Source: Molossus alvarezi (Eukaryota > Chordata > Mammalia > Chiroptera > Molossidae). Taken from it: DNA of 64,000 nt. The stretch lies in NCBI GenBank assembly GCA_037176705.1, contig CM073887.1, positions 63,201,001 through 63,265,000 of the forward strand. Direction: 5' to 3'. Below are positions 12,626 through 26,095 of this stretch, in pieces; position 1 is the first letter of the stretch; each line of letters starts with the position of its first letter. The translations under genes were made by a program, and so were the position numbers. The notes below the pieces were generated by a model. That model made no database searches. It saw nothing but the letters and a program-made list of their open reading frames with translations, and had not been told where the DNA came from.

Positions 12626-12818
12626 CCGCTTCTCGTGATTTGGAATGATACAGCGAACGAAGTTAGGGTTGTGCTGCGGAGAGTTGCCATCAGCTTGGTG
12701 AGTGACTTTTTGCAGAGCTGTCCACCAATACGAAACATGCCCTTTTTGGTTTTATAGGCAGACTTAAATGCTGTCTCAGTCATACCCATAACTTGATCCA
12801 GACCCACAATTCGATCCA
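12626..12818 (-). pseudogene. MYH10: MYH10-like exon ([10 protein letters not shown] ... IIPNHEKR)
   Basis: The block reads [17 protein letters not shown] and YKTKKGMFR, then [12 protein letters not shown] 1-nt deletion near 12671-12675 follows, after which [15 protein letters not shown] is found in another frame. Length is 193 nt against 194 expected. Acceptor CAG (12821-12819) and donor GTAAGT (from 12625) are intact. Several non-conservative changes, such as YKE to CKK, are present. Confidence 0.87.
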
Positions 12819-14089
12819 CTGGTGAAAATAAAACGGAAAAAGAAAACAAATCGAATCTCACTCTTCAGCGGGGGACGGAAAGACACAGTGATGGGCAGCA
12901 GCACAAGCTTGTGGGACAGATGACGAGTGCCGTCTAGGCAAGGCCGTCAGCACACTCAGACACTGCACAAGCCGTGGGTACAACAGCACACGCTTCTCTG
13001 CAGGACAGAGCAGTCTGACAGCTGCAGACCACATACCAGCAGGTGCCTGCTGCTGCGCTACTGGCAGGAATTCGCTGCCTCTGACCACATTTTGTCTATT
13101 ACACACACTATTATTTGGTAAAAGAAACCATTGGCTGGCATAATTGATACAAAAACTGATACTATGACAAGCCCCAAAATAGGAAATGGCTTATAAAGTA
13201 CACATAAAAATTTACGACTGTAAATTTTACGACTGTAAAATCAGGGACTGGGGACCAGAGTCAACTCTTATTAACCATTAGAATGTCAGTAAAAAAAACT
13301 CATTCAAGCTGCAGGAAGAGTAGATTACATTATTAGTTCAGAATTTTAGGAATGAGTAAACTTTAGTTCTTTCCTCAAAGTATGAATAACACTTATTAAA
13401 GGGCAAGAACACAAAATAGGAAGGAGCCTCCTAAAAAGAATCAGTACCTAAGCTATGCTTAATGCTGGTCGAATTCCTCAGACTCTTCTGCTGACGTTTC
13501 ACAAAAGTCCGCCCACTAGCAAAACATTTGGCGCATAATATGCCCTCATTTAAAAAACTGTTAAATACACAAAACACACTCCTGAAATATTGTAATCAAA
13601 ATATTGATTCAACTACCCTGTTAATGCCCCTTTCAGCCTTCACTGCCACCTGCCCTTCTGTTTGTTCTCCAGAACAGACAGCACGTGGGGACCTGGCCCT
13701 GTGTGAAGTGCTTTACTACCAAGATCCCACTCAAGCCTTGATTTCCAATGAGCTTGGTACAGAAGAGAAAACCATGACCCAGGAGGTAAGATAACCTTCC
13801 AAGTTATGTAGGTCTTCAATGGAAGTTTGGAGAAGGGGGCATAAAATTGGATTAATTCCCAGGCCCATGCATGCGCACTACAGTGCAATTTCTCCTGTGT
13901 GAAGCCACTGAACCCAAGGTCAAAACCACTCCTTCTGCTTGTGCTCTGGACTCTGCCTACCATCCAGCTCAGAGACCACCTTTCTCTCCTGGGCCTCCAA
14001 CCTGTCCGTCTTTACTCGCTCTGGCAAAAAACAGCACCAAACCCCACCCCTGAATGTGCCACGAAACAACGAGCTTCCTTTAACCTGTG
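12819..14089. other. Pseudogene intron, start of a 13.8-kb gap between exons
   Basis: No exon found. Contains a duplicated near-palindrome (TTTACGACTGTAAA) at about 13210-13223 and 13226-13239. Confidence 0.45.
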
Positions 14090-14293
14090 TCTGCCCGCTG
14101 CTCTGTGCAGACCTGACCGCTTGTACTCAAGCCAGAAACCAGGAGCCAGGCTCAGTCCCTCTCACACCCAGCTGCTCACCGAGACTGGTCAGGCCAAGGT
14201 TTCCGATGTCTTCCATCCATCCCCTCCTCTCCGCTGTCCTAGTTCGGGCTCTAACTTCTCACCTGGATTCTGCAATAACCTCCTATCTGGTTC
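14090..14293. repeat. Dispersed direct repeat, copy 1
   Basis: Matches 15905-16104 in the same orientation with scattered substitutions; shared words include CAGACCTGACCGC and CTCACCGAGACTGGTCAGG. C/T-rich, with no intact ORF of known type. Family not identified. Confidence 0.75.
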
Positions 14294-15904
14294 CTTCCTC
14301 CGACCTCAGCCTCCCGTTTGTCCTCTCCCCATCCTGCTACAATGTTCTTTGCATGTATGCCTTTGGTCCCAGGTATTTATTCCTGCACTTAAAATCCTTC
14401 ATTTTCTCCTACAGAGCCAAGTGTCTTTCCGTTCACACATGTGCCACTCCTCACTCATCCTCTCCCACTAACTGCTCCAGGTCCAGCTTTTTGGCTTCTA
14501 GTTTGTCCTCCTCCCTCCACCTGACACTGCTCAGGACATGATCGGTCAACTGCTAACAGCAGACCATCCACTGTTTATTTCACTTGACCCTGGTATATTT
14601 TCCTGTTGACCATCACAGCACATTCTAAACACTCTCTCCACTCCTGGCTCTTTATGAACTCCGTCTTCCCCTTGACCTCCGTCCACCTCTCTGGCCACTC
14701 CAGCCTCCTTGCGGACTTCTCTTCTGCTTTTCCTGTACACCATGGCTAACTAGGGGTCCAAACCCAACTCACCCCAAATCCTTTCTAGAATAAGGCAAGA
14801 TGTAGGTACAGGCAAGTATACAGTTTGACCTGCTTTTCTCAAGCTGTAGCCTCACCCTGGGCAACCTCATTGATGACTTTAATTAGCTGTACCTGACTCC
14901 CCAGCACCAGTCACCAAACACCTATATTCTCCTCTCCACCTGGAAGTCACAAAGGTACCTCTGCCTTCCACAAATTCGCGGTAAGTGCCCATCATGTCTG
15001 CTTTTACTCAACATTGTGACCCTCACACCTTGCATGATGTCTGGCATACAACAGGCTTGATACATACATGTTAGTGAATAAATGAAATAAAATACATTTA
15101 CAACTGCATAGTGAGAAACACATTGAACAAATAACAAGATGCTTTGGGAGAGATGGGTGGTTAGATATCTCTCTGGAGAAAGAATGAGCCAACAGAGAAC
15201 ATTCCAGAGAGTGGGCGCATGTGTGAAGCGCCAGGGGCAGGAAGAAGGGGAAGGAGCTAGTGCGAGTGGAGCCCCACGAGGTGGGACATCCCTCTGGCCG
15301 TATGCAGGAAGGCTGGGCAGTCAGGGAGGCAGACAGGTGACCAGCAGTCCAAGTTCTAAAAAATGACAGCAGCTTGAACTAGGGAGATTTAGAGGAGGTG
15401 GACTGATAAGGAAGATTCAAGACGTATTTTGATGGGAGACCAACTGCTTTAATGATTAATTTGACAGGAAAATAAGGGAAAGGGCCACGTCAAGAAAAAC
15501 TCCTAGGATTCGGGCTTGAGCAACTGAGTGCCTTGTGCTGCCATCAGGAGAACGAGGCAGAAGTGGGTTTTGTGGATAGGAAGACAGGGTCCACACTCCA
15601 TGTACGTTTGGGGTGTCTGCGAGACATTAAGGTGGAGATGAGCTGTCAAGTGGACACTGCAGTCTGCTGCTAAGAGAGGTCTACACTAGAGGTAAATCTG
15701 GGAGTTGTCGAGTCACAGTGTTTACCGTTATGAGACTGGATGAATCATCTGAAGGACGAATGAAAAGAGCTAAAGGCCTGACAGCAAGCCCCAAGGAGGC
15801 GGGGAGAGGAAGAGCTAGATAAGGAGAATAAAGACGAAGAGGACAGAAGGCCGATGTCCTGAACTAGAGACATTCTCTGACCCCACTGCTATCCGGTCCC
15901 TCTT
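14294..15904. other. Pseudogene intron with old interspersed repeats
   Basis: About 15380-15860 has the texture of an ancient interspersed repeat (GGTGTCTGCGAGACATTAAG, GGTAAATCTGGGAGTTGTCG). 15035-15090 looks like an old LINE/SINE 3' end. No exon seen. Confidence 0.4.
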
Positions 15905-16104
15905 CCTGCATGTCCTGTGCAGACCTGACCGCCTGTACTCAAGCCAGACACCAGGAGCCAGGCTCAGTTCCTCTCACACCCAGCTGCTCACCGAGACTGG
16001 TCAGGACAAGATTTCCGATGTCTTCGATACATCCCCTCCTCTCCGCTGCCCTGGTCTGAGCTCTAACTTCTCACCTGGATTCTGCAGTAACCTCCTAACT
16101 GGTC
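15905..16104. repeat. Dispersed direct repeat, copy 2
   Basis: Partner of 14090-14293. It ends abruptly at CTCCTAACTGG, where a truncated SINE begins. Confidence 0.75.
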
Positions 16105-16268
16105 GAGGTCATGCAGGGGGCAACCAGTCAATGTGTCTCTCACACTGATGTTTTTCCCTCTTCCTCCCTCCCTCCCTCCCTCCCTCCCTCCCTCCCTCCC
16201 TCCCTCCCTCCCTCCCTTCTATCTAAAGATAAATGGAAAAATATCCTTGGGTGAGGATTTAAAAAAAG
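16101..16268 (+). mobile_element. 5'-truncated Ves-type SINE with expanded (TCCC)n tract
   Basis: GTCATGCAGGGGGCAACCAG, then a pure CCCT tract at about 16162-16218, then GATAAATGGAAAAATATCCT and GTGAGGATTTAAAAAAA. Confidence 0.85.
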
Positions 16269-17310
16269 ACATGGTCCAGATAACTGGGCCCAGCAGTATA
16301 GCACAGTGATGGAGAACTCGGCTCTGAGCGGCAGAGCACCCAGCACTCCGGAGCGGTGCGATCTGGAGCCAAGCCGCTCCTGCTCCAGCCCGTGTCTCCC
16401 TCTGTGAACTGCAGCTAACGTGGTGCCCCACAGGGCTGTGGGGTGAGACACAGGACTGTGGGGTGCCTCCCTGGCCATCCCCACACGTGCCGATGCTCCA
16501 ACTGTGCCAACTAGAGGCATTTCCTGAAAGACCCAGGCCCTCAGTCTCCACCCTGTTCTCTCTGCCCGGCATGCAGAGCCCTCTTCCAGCCACCCTGGCA
16601 GTTCTTACCTCCCTCCCTCCCTCCCTCCCTCCGGCTCCGGTCTCCGCCTGCCTCCAGACTAGGCTACTCCCTCCTCTAGGCCTCACTTCACCTAGGCCAG
16701 ATCCCTGGACAACCTCACTCTGTCCTGCGTACCTCCAGGCTGGCTGAGCTTCCCTTCCCTGGTGTCTCTGTACCCTCTGACCACCAGCTCAGACAATTTT
16801 GTCTCCTACCCCCTCCCACCCCTGCCCAGTGTTGGTCTAACCATGGTGTCTGGCACACAGTAGCTATTATTAATAAGTATCAGTTGAGTGGCTAGAAAAT
16901 TACCCCCAAACAAGTCACCCCCACAAAAAAAGAGGAGGCGCTGTTTACTTTGTGGGGACTCCATACACTGGTTTCCAGTTCTCTGAACTGGTCTTCACAC
17001 GCGTGGCGGTAGTCACAATACAGCCCCTGGTAGGGACTGCTTTTACAATAATAACCAAAAAGTAAGACCATAAGGAACCCGATTTTCAAATTTATTTTTA
17101 ATAAAGGCAATACAAAGCTAAACATTCAGCATGCTTTAGACTTTCAGTTCCTTTTATTTATTTATTGTTTAATTAAAAAACTTAAACTCAGGGTTAGCCT
17201 CCACCAATGAGCAAAATTATCTTGTGAGTAAAAGAGAGACACTTTGGAAACTGCATTAAATGACTTAGGCCTTACTAATAATATATGATTTCACTAAAAA
17301 ATCAAGACCT
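16269..17310. other. Pseudogene intron
   Basis: A second short (CCCT)n tract lies near 16610-16632. No coding exon seen. Confidence 0.45.
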
Positions 17311-17502
17311 AGCCCGGCCAGTATGGCTCAGTGGTTGAGCATGGACTCATACACCAAGAGGTTGCCAGTTTGATTCCTGGTCAGGACACATGCCCAGGTT
17401 GTGGGGGCATGCAGGGGGAAGCCAATCAATGTTCTCTCTCATTGATGTTTCTGTCTCTCTCTCCCTCTCCCTTCCTCTCTCTAAAAGCAATAAAGAAAAA
17501 AC
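17311..17502 (+). mobile_element. Ves-type SINE (AATAAA-ended subfamily) with 12-bp TSD
   Basis: AGCCCGGCCAGTATGGCTCA to AAAGCAATAAAGAAAAAAC. The target duplication AAATCAAGACCT lies at 17299-17310 and 17503-17514. Confidence 0.93.
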
Positions 17503-17514
17503 AAATCAAGACCT

Positions 17515-20500
17515 ATAAAAACCTCTATTTTACAAAAACATTTTCTTGTTGAACCAGCGAAAGGCAGAAAATAGAAAGATGAGGTTCCAGCAGCTCCATG
17601 AAATGAGCATCACTGCTCCTTCTGAGACCTAACGCTGCAACTAAACCCTCCACGTGTCTCAGAGCCTGTGGTTTCTGGGCAAGAACAACTTCGTTTATCC
17701 TCCGGCTACAAACTCTTCTATCTTAGGGTCAGGAGAGCCTGGCTAGGGCTGCTGGTTGGCACAGTACTTCATCATCTGGTTGCCCAGTAGCATGAAAAGA
17801 CTTCAAAGTATTTTACATAAATACCAATTTATTAATCTATAAAACTTTATTGGGACAGTGAGAAATTAGATGAGCTCTACAGACCTGCAATCTGTAAGGG
17901 CATATTTATAGTTTAAGAGAAGAAAAATGCAATTGTAATCATCTGTCTCATAAAACTGCACTAACAGGTTTTTTGTTTGTTTGTTTTTTTAAATAAGAAA
18001 CAATACTGTCCAGTGTCAGAATGCTTAACTGGCCCTTTTGGGGACAACCTCAGGAGACATGAGGCACCTGAGATTTTCATGTCCTTGAAATCTGTGCATG
18101 GGCCAAATACTAGTGTCACTAAATTTAATTTCAAGTATTTAAGCCAGCTCTCCAGAAACTCACTGCAGTTAATATAGCTAAAAACCAAAATGGGGGAGAA
18201 ACTTACTTTAATATTACTTTTAGCAGCCAGATGGTGATAAATAAGAACTCCATCAACTACTCCTCCAAAAGGCCTCTGGCACCCGGCACTGTGCTGGGCA
18301 TGTAGCATGTTCTCAATAGTCCTTTACACAAATTAAGACGATTCTACTCTAACGTACACTAAAATGTTACTAACAGTTAAAAAACTCAGAAGCAGATATT
18401 CAACTGCTATGAATTCCCAGAAACAATCTTAACATCAAATAGTATATTTTCATAATATCTTTATTATATAGTAATAACAAACTTACAGTAGTCGCATAAC
18501 TGTTCATTGTTCTGCAATATTTGGGAAGTTCGGAAAAACTGCAGGAAGTCCAGGGGCTGACAGCACTGTTCCTTCTCCCAAGCACTAGTGTAGCTGCACT
18601 TGAATTTGTCCTCCGCCTCCCCCCCTGCAGGAAGCCCCCCTCGTCCTACAGAGTTTGTGACCCTCTTCTGCTCTGCCCTCTCCCCTGGCAGGGCCCATGC
18701 ACTGAATTCACCCAGCACCGGGCAGTGTAGCAGGACTGCTGATCAGCTTGGCCTCGGCACCATGAATAAAAGTGGACTTGCATTAAATCATAGCCGAGAA
18801 GATACACATTAACTGATTTTCTGTTTTTCACCATTACAGCTGCAGCGGCAACAGGGGTGCACCAGGAACTGCAACAGCCGAGGAAGCAGCCACAAGTGCA
18901 ACAACAGGCCCCGCCATCGGGGTGCTCCCGTGTGCCAGGCCTCGCTTGGTACTCACAAGGGCCCTGAGAATGAGTGTCACTCCCCATTCGACCTCAGCAA
19001 GTCCAGCTGCAGTACCCAAAAGCCGCTTCTCTGAACTCCCAACTCCTACTGAGACTCAAGATAAAATACGAAGGAGGAGAATATACCGCAACAGCGACGA
19101 AAAACCTTCATCTGAACATAATGACAACTGAACTAAGCACATAAACCATGGCAGACCCAAACCACAGCTCCTAACATGGCACTAAAAACAGATTTATGAC
19201 CAATTGATATAATAATCTACAAGGAGATTAATTACCATTTCATCAGTCATGCTACTTGAATCTACGAAGAACTTTCTTTAATGACTTACTGGGACCAAAG
19301 GAAAGAAAAAAAGGCTGGTTTCAAGTTCTGGAAGTCGGAACCTCGTCGTTTCTTAGTCTGAAGCACAGGTGAGGTGAAGCCTTCCCCTTAGACTTCAGCA
19401 CGGAGGTAGGTAAGAATTCAGTGATGTTCGAAGAGGAAGAAAGATCCCAAAGAGCTTGTGACAAATGAGGAAGCCCTCCTCTGGCAGTAACCACCTCCCC
19501 GTGGTGATTCTAAACTGAATAGGGGTGGGGGGCTTCTCTCTCAATGATTAAAACCTGCTTGATGCACGTCTATTTTCTTGGGCGGTACCCTTTGATGGCA
19601 ACTGCCACCCGGTACCAACAATGTGCAGAGAATCTGAACTGGTCCTCTGAAGGAGGCTGCAGGTACAAACCCAGGGGGTGGCTCATACTAACTGTTCCTC
19701 AGTGAAGATCAGGACTACAGGACAGGCCCTGTCACAGACCCTTGGAGTCTGAGAACCCGGCCTCCAGCTCTGAGGTTTCAACCCCTCTCTGCTGGTTCAC
19801 TGGGCGTGCGTCTTCCACTACTAGAGGCATTCTGTTCCTGTCTTCTGCATGGTCCTTTGATGCTTCTGGAAGCCTCTCTTTATCCCAGTCTCCCCTTTGC
19901 ATCCAAAAGCCTTCACATTCTTCCTAATGCTGTTTTCCTAACATTATGAATGCACTTTGTGGTTTCTCATTTAGAAAGATGCTCACTACATGTTAGCATG
20001 TCAAAGGCAATCATGATTTTGATCCCTAGGAACTCCTTCTTCCATTGACTTCTGAGAAATCACTAGAAATACTAACGTCCCACATTTTCATTTCAAACCT
20101 GTTACCTGGGGGTTGAATCCATAAACACAGATTGAGGAGAAAAACGTTTTGCTGTAGAAATACTATACACAACTTGAAAGACCATAGTCAGCCATAGTGG
20201 GTGGAAGGCCCTCTGAGGAGAAGCAGAGACTGAGACCCCTGATTCTTAGTTCAGCCAAGGAACTCAACCAAAGGACTCAACCTGCTGTGACAGAACCAGG
20301 CACATTTTCAGTGCCAAGGTGAGAATATGGTGAGGTGACTGGGCTTACTCCCAGCCAGAATGATGCCATCTAAGAGTAGCTCTGTCCTTGATGCTGCTGG
20401 CACAGAAAACACCTGAAGGTTATGGTCCCACAAGGAAGAACATCTACACTGCAGGAAAGGGAGAGGCTGCAGCGGGCATGTTAGGCAAAGCTGCTGCATA

Positions 20501-22627
20501 GGAAAAGTAGGTGTGGAACACCCACCCACCCATGGACTCCCTCCCTCAATGACTTGTAGACGGCGTGCCTACTTTGTGCCAGGTGCTGAGGACATGACGG
20601 TGAACAAGAACTGGCATGCCCCAGCTCTCAAAGTGCTCGCAACCTGGAATTCTCTCTAAAACCTAGAAATCCAAAGAGTTAAGGGGAATTGATTTGAAGA
20701 GGTCACTCTACCTTGGAAGAAAGTCCAGAAGATCAAACACTAGGCTTTTAACAAAGCACAAGTCTCAGGCAGACCATAAGCTTAAAACTACCTCCTGGCT
20801 CTCTCTTCCTCCCGGACTTCCTCAACTCGGTCAGCACTCTCCAAGGCCGAGGATGACCGCGTCTATCTGAAGACTTCCTCCTTTGGAGTTTTTCTGTGGA
20901 ATATTTATTCCAGCTCATGGAACCATCTTTGGCATGATCTCCTCCTTCCCCACTCCTAAAGCTTGCAATCTATCTTTGTCATAGTATGTGAACTAGAATG
21001 GACTGCGGGAATCTTGACTTGGATGAAAGTGGGCACATTGTTTCACCATACTGTAAAGAAACTTTTGCGATGGATACAGATCTCAGCATTATCATGTTCC
21101 AAAAATTATAAAGAAAATTCTAGAAGGTGAATTTGACAGTATTTTTGAATTTCACTGCATGACTTCACTAAATAACTAACTGGGAGGCTCAGAGATACTC
21201 ATTTTATACTGGGCTTTTGGGGACCTCTAGCCACGGGAAGGCTGTATTTTAAAACAGGGCTAAGGATTCAGATGACAAGGGCCATCCGTTTGAAGCTCAA
21301 TTTCATGTTCAATGTACAAATTTTAACACCAAGCCACTTTATCTTAGTCTCGCCTTGCAAATATCTGACCTTGTAAACAGTTTCATTATCTCCAGTTCAA
21401 AAGAAAAGCCAAGTAGCTAGATATGCACACAATTTCCAAACCATGGGTATAATGATGAGACCAACACATATGAGATAAATATGTACTTATTTGTTTACAA
21501 AATGTTAATGACTTAAAGAAAAAACTCCTCCTTGGAATGTCTTAGAGTTGAAAATTTTAAGATAACTCAAAGACAAAGAAGACATTATTCAGTACATCCA
21601 TTGCTAACAATTCCCTGAGAGGACTGTGTACCAACATAGCACTACAGGGAAAGGTACTGCCGTACCTTTTAATATGCAGCACTGTAAGTGCTATGCATAG
21701 AAGAAGAAGCAATGTGTAGGCTGTAGCAATTGAATTGTTTCTTCACTCAAACAGTTGCCTTGAAGTAGAATAAAATTGAGCATCAAATGAAAGGTGCATG
21801 CAGTCTATGAGCAAAACAAAAACAGAAGCCCAGAAACCAGCCCTATCCCCAGACTACCCTGCCAGCCCCACAAAAGTTCTTCCTGTGGGCTTAAAACCCT
21901 TCGTTTTGGAAGATCTACAGGCTTTATACATTCACCTTGTGGCTCATGAAGACCAGAAACACTCTCATAAAAAGAAGCTCTCTGACTATTCTGAATCTCT
22001 AAAGCAGAGAAAAGCAAAATCAGGAGGATGGAAGAGCAAATACACAAACACTTCAATTAGTATGCAAAACATTTGACATCACAAGCAAAATTTGAAATTG
22101 GATACGAAGTAGCTAGTCCAGGGAAGATCCCATGCAAACATTACTAGTTAGAGAATGTGCACATTTGGACAAAATTATTTATAAAATAAATTGGAATAAA
22201 AAAAATGCACCTTCCCAACTCTAGGTGTGAGCATTTTATCACAGTAATGTTAAATGCTTATCCCCACGTAAGCGCAGGATGAAATGTTGAGTAATAAGGT
22301 ACTATTTGAGTTGTCCTTCATAAAATTACCTTGCAATTAGCAAAGTAGGACAAGGCATAGAGCACCCTAGTAAATGTATATATTAGTAGCTTTTACTATA
22401 AAAAAAATTTACACTGCTGTGTAATTTTACTTCCAATACAGATTTTAGAAATATAATTTACTTCAAATACAAATTACTAATAGATAGGTAAGTACCAAAT
22501 TCAAGATGTAGCAAAATTTTAAAATAACTTCAAATCATAAGATAACACTTGATCATACCATTACACCTGAAAATATCCTGAGAGGCACATTTACATAAAA
22601 AATGCAATTTTTAGTTTTTTTCTTTTT
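17515..22627. other. Long intron-like stretch, no exon recognised
   Basis: About 5 kb between SINEs. An MIR-like piece lies at about 20545-20640. A 92-codon plus-strand ORF at 21798-22076 (lysine/serine-rich) has no family resemblance that I recognise and no evident start context. No myosin exon was found, although the missing intron sequence is large. Confidence 0.4.
20545..20640 (+). mobile_element. MIR-like SINE fragment
   Basis: Contains CTACTTTGTGCCAGGTGCTG and GGTGAACAAGAACTGGC, the typical MIR core and tail. Confidence 0.6.
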
Positions 22628-22861
22628 CTTTTTTTTTTTTTATCCTCACCCGAGGACATTTTTCCATTTTTTGTTCAGGTAGAGTGGGAGGGAGAGAGAA
22701 ACATCGATGTGAAAGGAACACATCGAGTGGCTGCCACCCACACAACCGACCAGGGCCGGGGACAAACTGCAACTGAGGTACGCGCCCCTAGTGGGAACTG
22801 AACCCGGGTCTCTCAGGACCGCAGGCTGATGCTCTAACCGCTGAACCAAACCGGCCAGGGC
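22628..22861 (-). mobile_element. Ves-type SINE
   Basis: TTTATCCTCACCCGAGGACA to CCAAACCGGCCAGGGCA. The flanking AGTTTTTTTCTTT is duplicated on both sides. Confidence 0.93.
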
Positions 22862-25504
22862 AGTTTTTTTTCTTTATATAAGCCCCAAGAAGTGGCAAGA
22901 AGTCATGTGCAGCTGGTAGTGAGATCCCAAAACATCTTTTAGCAGAAAGTAGGGTACTATAAATCTCTAGGGCAGGGCTGCCACCAAAAAATCTTATTTC
23001 TTCTCATTTGGCCTTGAGAAAACCCTAGCACAAAGTCTATTTCAACTCATAATGTTTTATAGTCAGGGTACTGCACCTTCACAGGCAAAGTATATTCATA
23101 CATTCATGGTCCACTTGTTATTTTCTGCTTTTGCATTTATGTGGTTATAAAAGTAGAAATATAATTACATGTTTTTCCAGGGCTATTTTCTTCCCCAGCA
23201 GAAAAAGCTAACCTTATCCCAAGAGATCTCTACATGCAGAGTGGGCAGCGATAAATTCTCTACCTTAGCACCCGCCTCAAACTCCTGTGCCTGCTACTGA
23301 TTTAATGCATAAAACACACCAGTCCTCAAAATTGAACAAACATGTCATAGCTGCGCCACCTGCCCCTCCCCCGACAGTGAGTGCCCTTGGAGATCCTGTC
23401 ACTCAGACTATACTGAATAACCATTCACCTAAGCTGATGGACACAGGACTTCCTGCAAACAGCAGCAGCATCAGGAGAGCAGACACGGGGGAATATTCCA
23501 GAGCAGTTGCTAGCACGGACATATCAAGCTCAGGGTGGATTTCTATCAGCCCACACGTGTGCCCAGGTGCCTCTGGAGGGAGGCCAGGGTGACAACAGGG
23601 CTGTGCCGGCTGTGGGTCTGAGCTGTGGACTGAATACAGAAGCACAGGGCTGGGGCCCAGGCTGAAGAAGCTCGGCAGGCTGCAAGCATTTTCTCTTGGT
23701 GTCTCTGGAATCCAGTAACTTCTCGTAGCTTTGCAAAGCACAAAGAGACAGGGGAGTCCTCTCCAGGCATGGTCCTGCCCTAAGGCACATGGTCTGTGTC
23801 ATGTGTCATTGCAGCCCCATCTCCACCCTTGCGGCCAAATCTTATATCCTTGAAACTTTGAACCCACTGCAGCCAAAGGCTCCCCCACCTGGCATGGGAA
23901 GATGTGGAGTTACAGACTGGAAGAGGAAGCCAAGGAAGCTGGGAGCAAGACAGAGGCTTGCTCAGTCCTAAGTTGCATTTGTGCACAGCCTGAATTTTCA
24001 ACTCGAGCATAGTTTCTTGGATGGGAGGGCCATGTCCTTCTTCATTCCCCAAAAGATCTCACAGGTTGTAACCATGGTGCACATGGTTACACACGTAGTG
24101 TTTGTTATTCACATGGGTCAGGTGCTTAATAGGTGTTTCCCACAGTATCATTTTCAGTTAAGAAATTAAAAAATAAGAGTCAAAGTGGTTTACATCTTCA
24201 GAACCAATATGTAAACTCAGGACTGAATTTCTTTTATTGTCATTAATTTCCCAAATACCTGCATCTCTTCTTCAAAATGAAGGGAAAATCCTTTTTTGAG
24301 GCTTCAATAATAAAAATGCATTTACTCTGTTCCTTTCTGCCCACTTCGAGGTTCTTTCCTACTAATCCCGCCAGCCAAACACGGCCTGCTCTCCTTCTTC
24401 AGGCTCACACCGTCTCACCACCCTGGGGCACAAACCCACTGAAGCTGCTCATTCAACCACGGCAAGTCCGCTGGGACTGCAGTCAGGCTTCCCCACGGTC
24501 TGCTCCCAACCTGTCACCAGCCTCGTTCCCTGCCCCGCTCTCTGCCCCAGCCCTACGCTGATGCCCCAAGGGCACACTCACCCTGAGCTCTCCCACTTCC
24601 ACACTGTGACCACTCATCCCATCTGCTCACCCCCCTTCTCCCACGCCAGCTTCGCTTCTACAAATGCTCCGCATCCCTAGATGGGCGAGCTCTCGCAGAC
24701 CTACTCACTCCTCAGTTTCACGCATGAGCAGGACATGGATGGCTCATAGATCAGGCTGAAAACTGCCTGGCACTCAGTAAATGTCAGTTTTCCTTATTTA
24801 GTCAGCAAATCATTATCCTTCAAGGATGAGGAAAACTGCCTCCTCCTTCATGACATTTTACTTTAGCACCCAAGAAAAAAGCGCTGCCTTCCTCCGCTGT
24901 ACGCTCATCCCATACCCTTCACACAGCACTCACAGATACCTTGGGTGTTCAGACCTCTGTCTACGATCTCAGTCCTTTTCCTGAGCACGGAGACCTAGGA
25001 GAACAGCCGGGGGAGGGGAGCATAGAGCTCTCCCACGCGTGCCCAGCACCGAGTCCTCACAGAAGGCAAGTGTTCACGGTGGGCAGCAGAGTTCCTTTCG
25101 CTTCTCTCTGGGACACTGCCCACGTGCACTTCAACCCCCTACTGCTGGTTTGTCCAGCACCTGTGGACACCTGTGACCACCGGCACTCAGGTCATTGTCT
25201 ACCCTGGCTGCAGTTTCTCATACCCCATTCTAACAGTCCACAGCAGCCGGCTCAGGAGTCCTCAGCTACGGGCACTGCAAATGCCATGCTCGGTCCTGCT
25301 CCCAGTCCTCAGGCAGTGCCCTTGACTGACCGGGACACTGCAGGTAACAGCGAACATTCAATGTCGGTTGAAGACTTTCGTCCAAAGGCATACAGATAAC
25401 AAGCCTACGTGTTACTTGTTGGACACCTAACCTGTTTTCCTGAACCCCCTTTTACACAGGCACACAGTCTGTTCCCAGGACACATACACGCCCGAGTGCA
25501 GCGC
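22862..25504. other. Intron-like sequence, no exon recognised
   Basis: Moderately C/T-rich in 24.3-25.4 kb. Open frames there (for example 24941-25399) show no domain and probably reflect composition. Confidence 0.4.
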
Positions 25505-25672
25505 ACCCCACCCTGCAGATCCCCACATCTACTTGAGCTGATGTACATGATCGTTCTTGACTAGATTATCTCTGATGTGGTTATCAGCCCCCCACTCACT
25601 TCCTCTGCATTCACTCTTTTCTTTCTACCTCTTTCCTTTTACCCCAACTGCCTAAACCCTTCTTTTCTGTCT
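25505..25672. repeat. Inverted repeat, left arm
   Basis: The reverse complement of this arm is found at about 26096-26262. The core, roughly 25547-25632, matches without a visible mismatch over more than 80 bases. The flanks carry scattered substitutions and small indels. The arms are separated by about 420 bp, so the region could fold as a long stem with a loop. No transposase ORF or TA duplication was seen at the ends. Confidence 0.85.
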
Positions 25673-26095
25673 CTTGTGCTCACACAGAGTGGCTGATACA
25701 CTCAGATACCCTGCGTGTAGACCAGTTTCCATTTCCACCTGTCCTCACAGTGCTTCTGTTTACATGAGCCCCAGGTGAAGATATTGGTGATTTTGTGTGT
25801 GTGTCATAGACGAGAAAGTTTTACTACCACCAGAAAAACAGAACATCTCTATTTAACTGTACATAGTGGGAACCAGTATTTCTTAGAGTGTGGCTCTCGC
25901 TACTGCATTTCATCCTGATCGTATCCCACCTCTCTGCTTGGCTTCGGGTCACTCAGGACCTGCACCCTGGACCTGCCCCTTGCTAGACCTTGACCCGAGG
26001 CCAGGCCTGTTCAGTAACCTGGCTCACTTCTACTCTTTCTATAGCAGATCAGGAGCTGGTACTGCTGTCTTCTCAGAGGTGGAGCAAAGGAGGCT

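Noticed and set aside
13899..14541. Overlapping 190- and 200-codon plus-strand ORFs
   Set aside because: Two frames are open over the same C/T-rich repeat-like DNA, which is compositional. Part of it is the direct repeat also found at 15.9 kb.
21798..22076. Possible small gene of 92 codons (plus strand)
   Set aside because: No recognisable domain, splice context or codon signature; length is within chance expectation for this composition. Left as unexplained.
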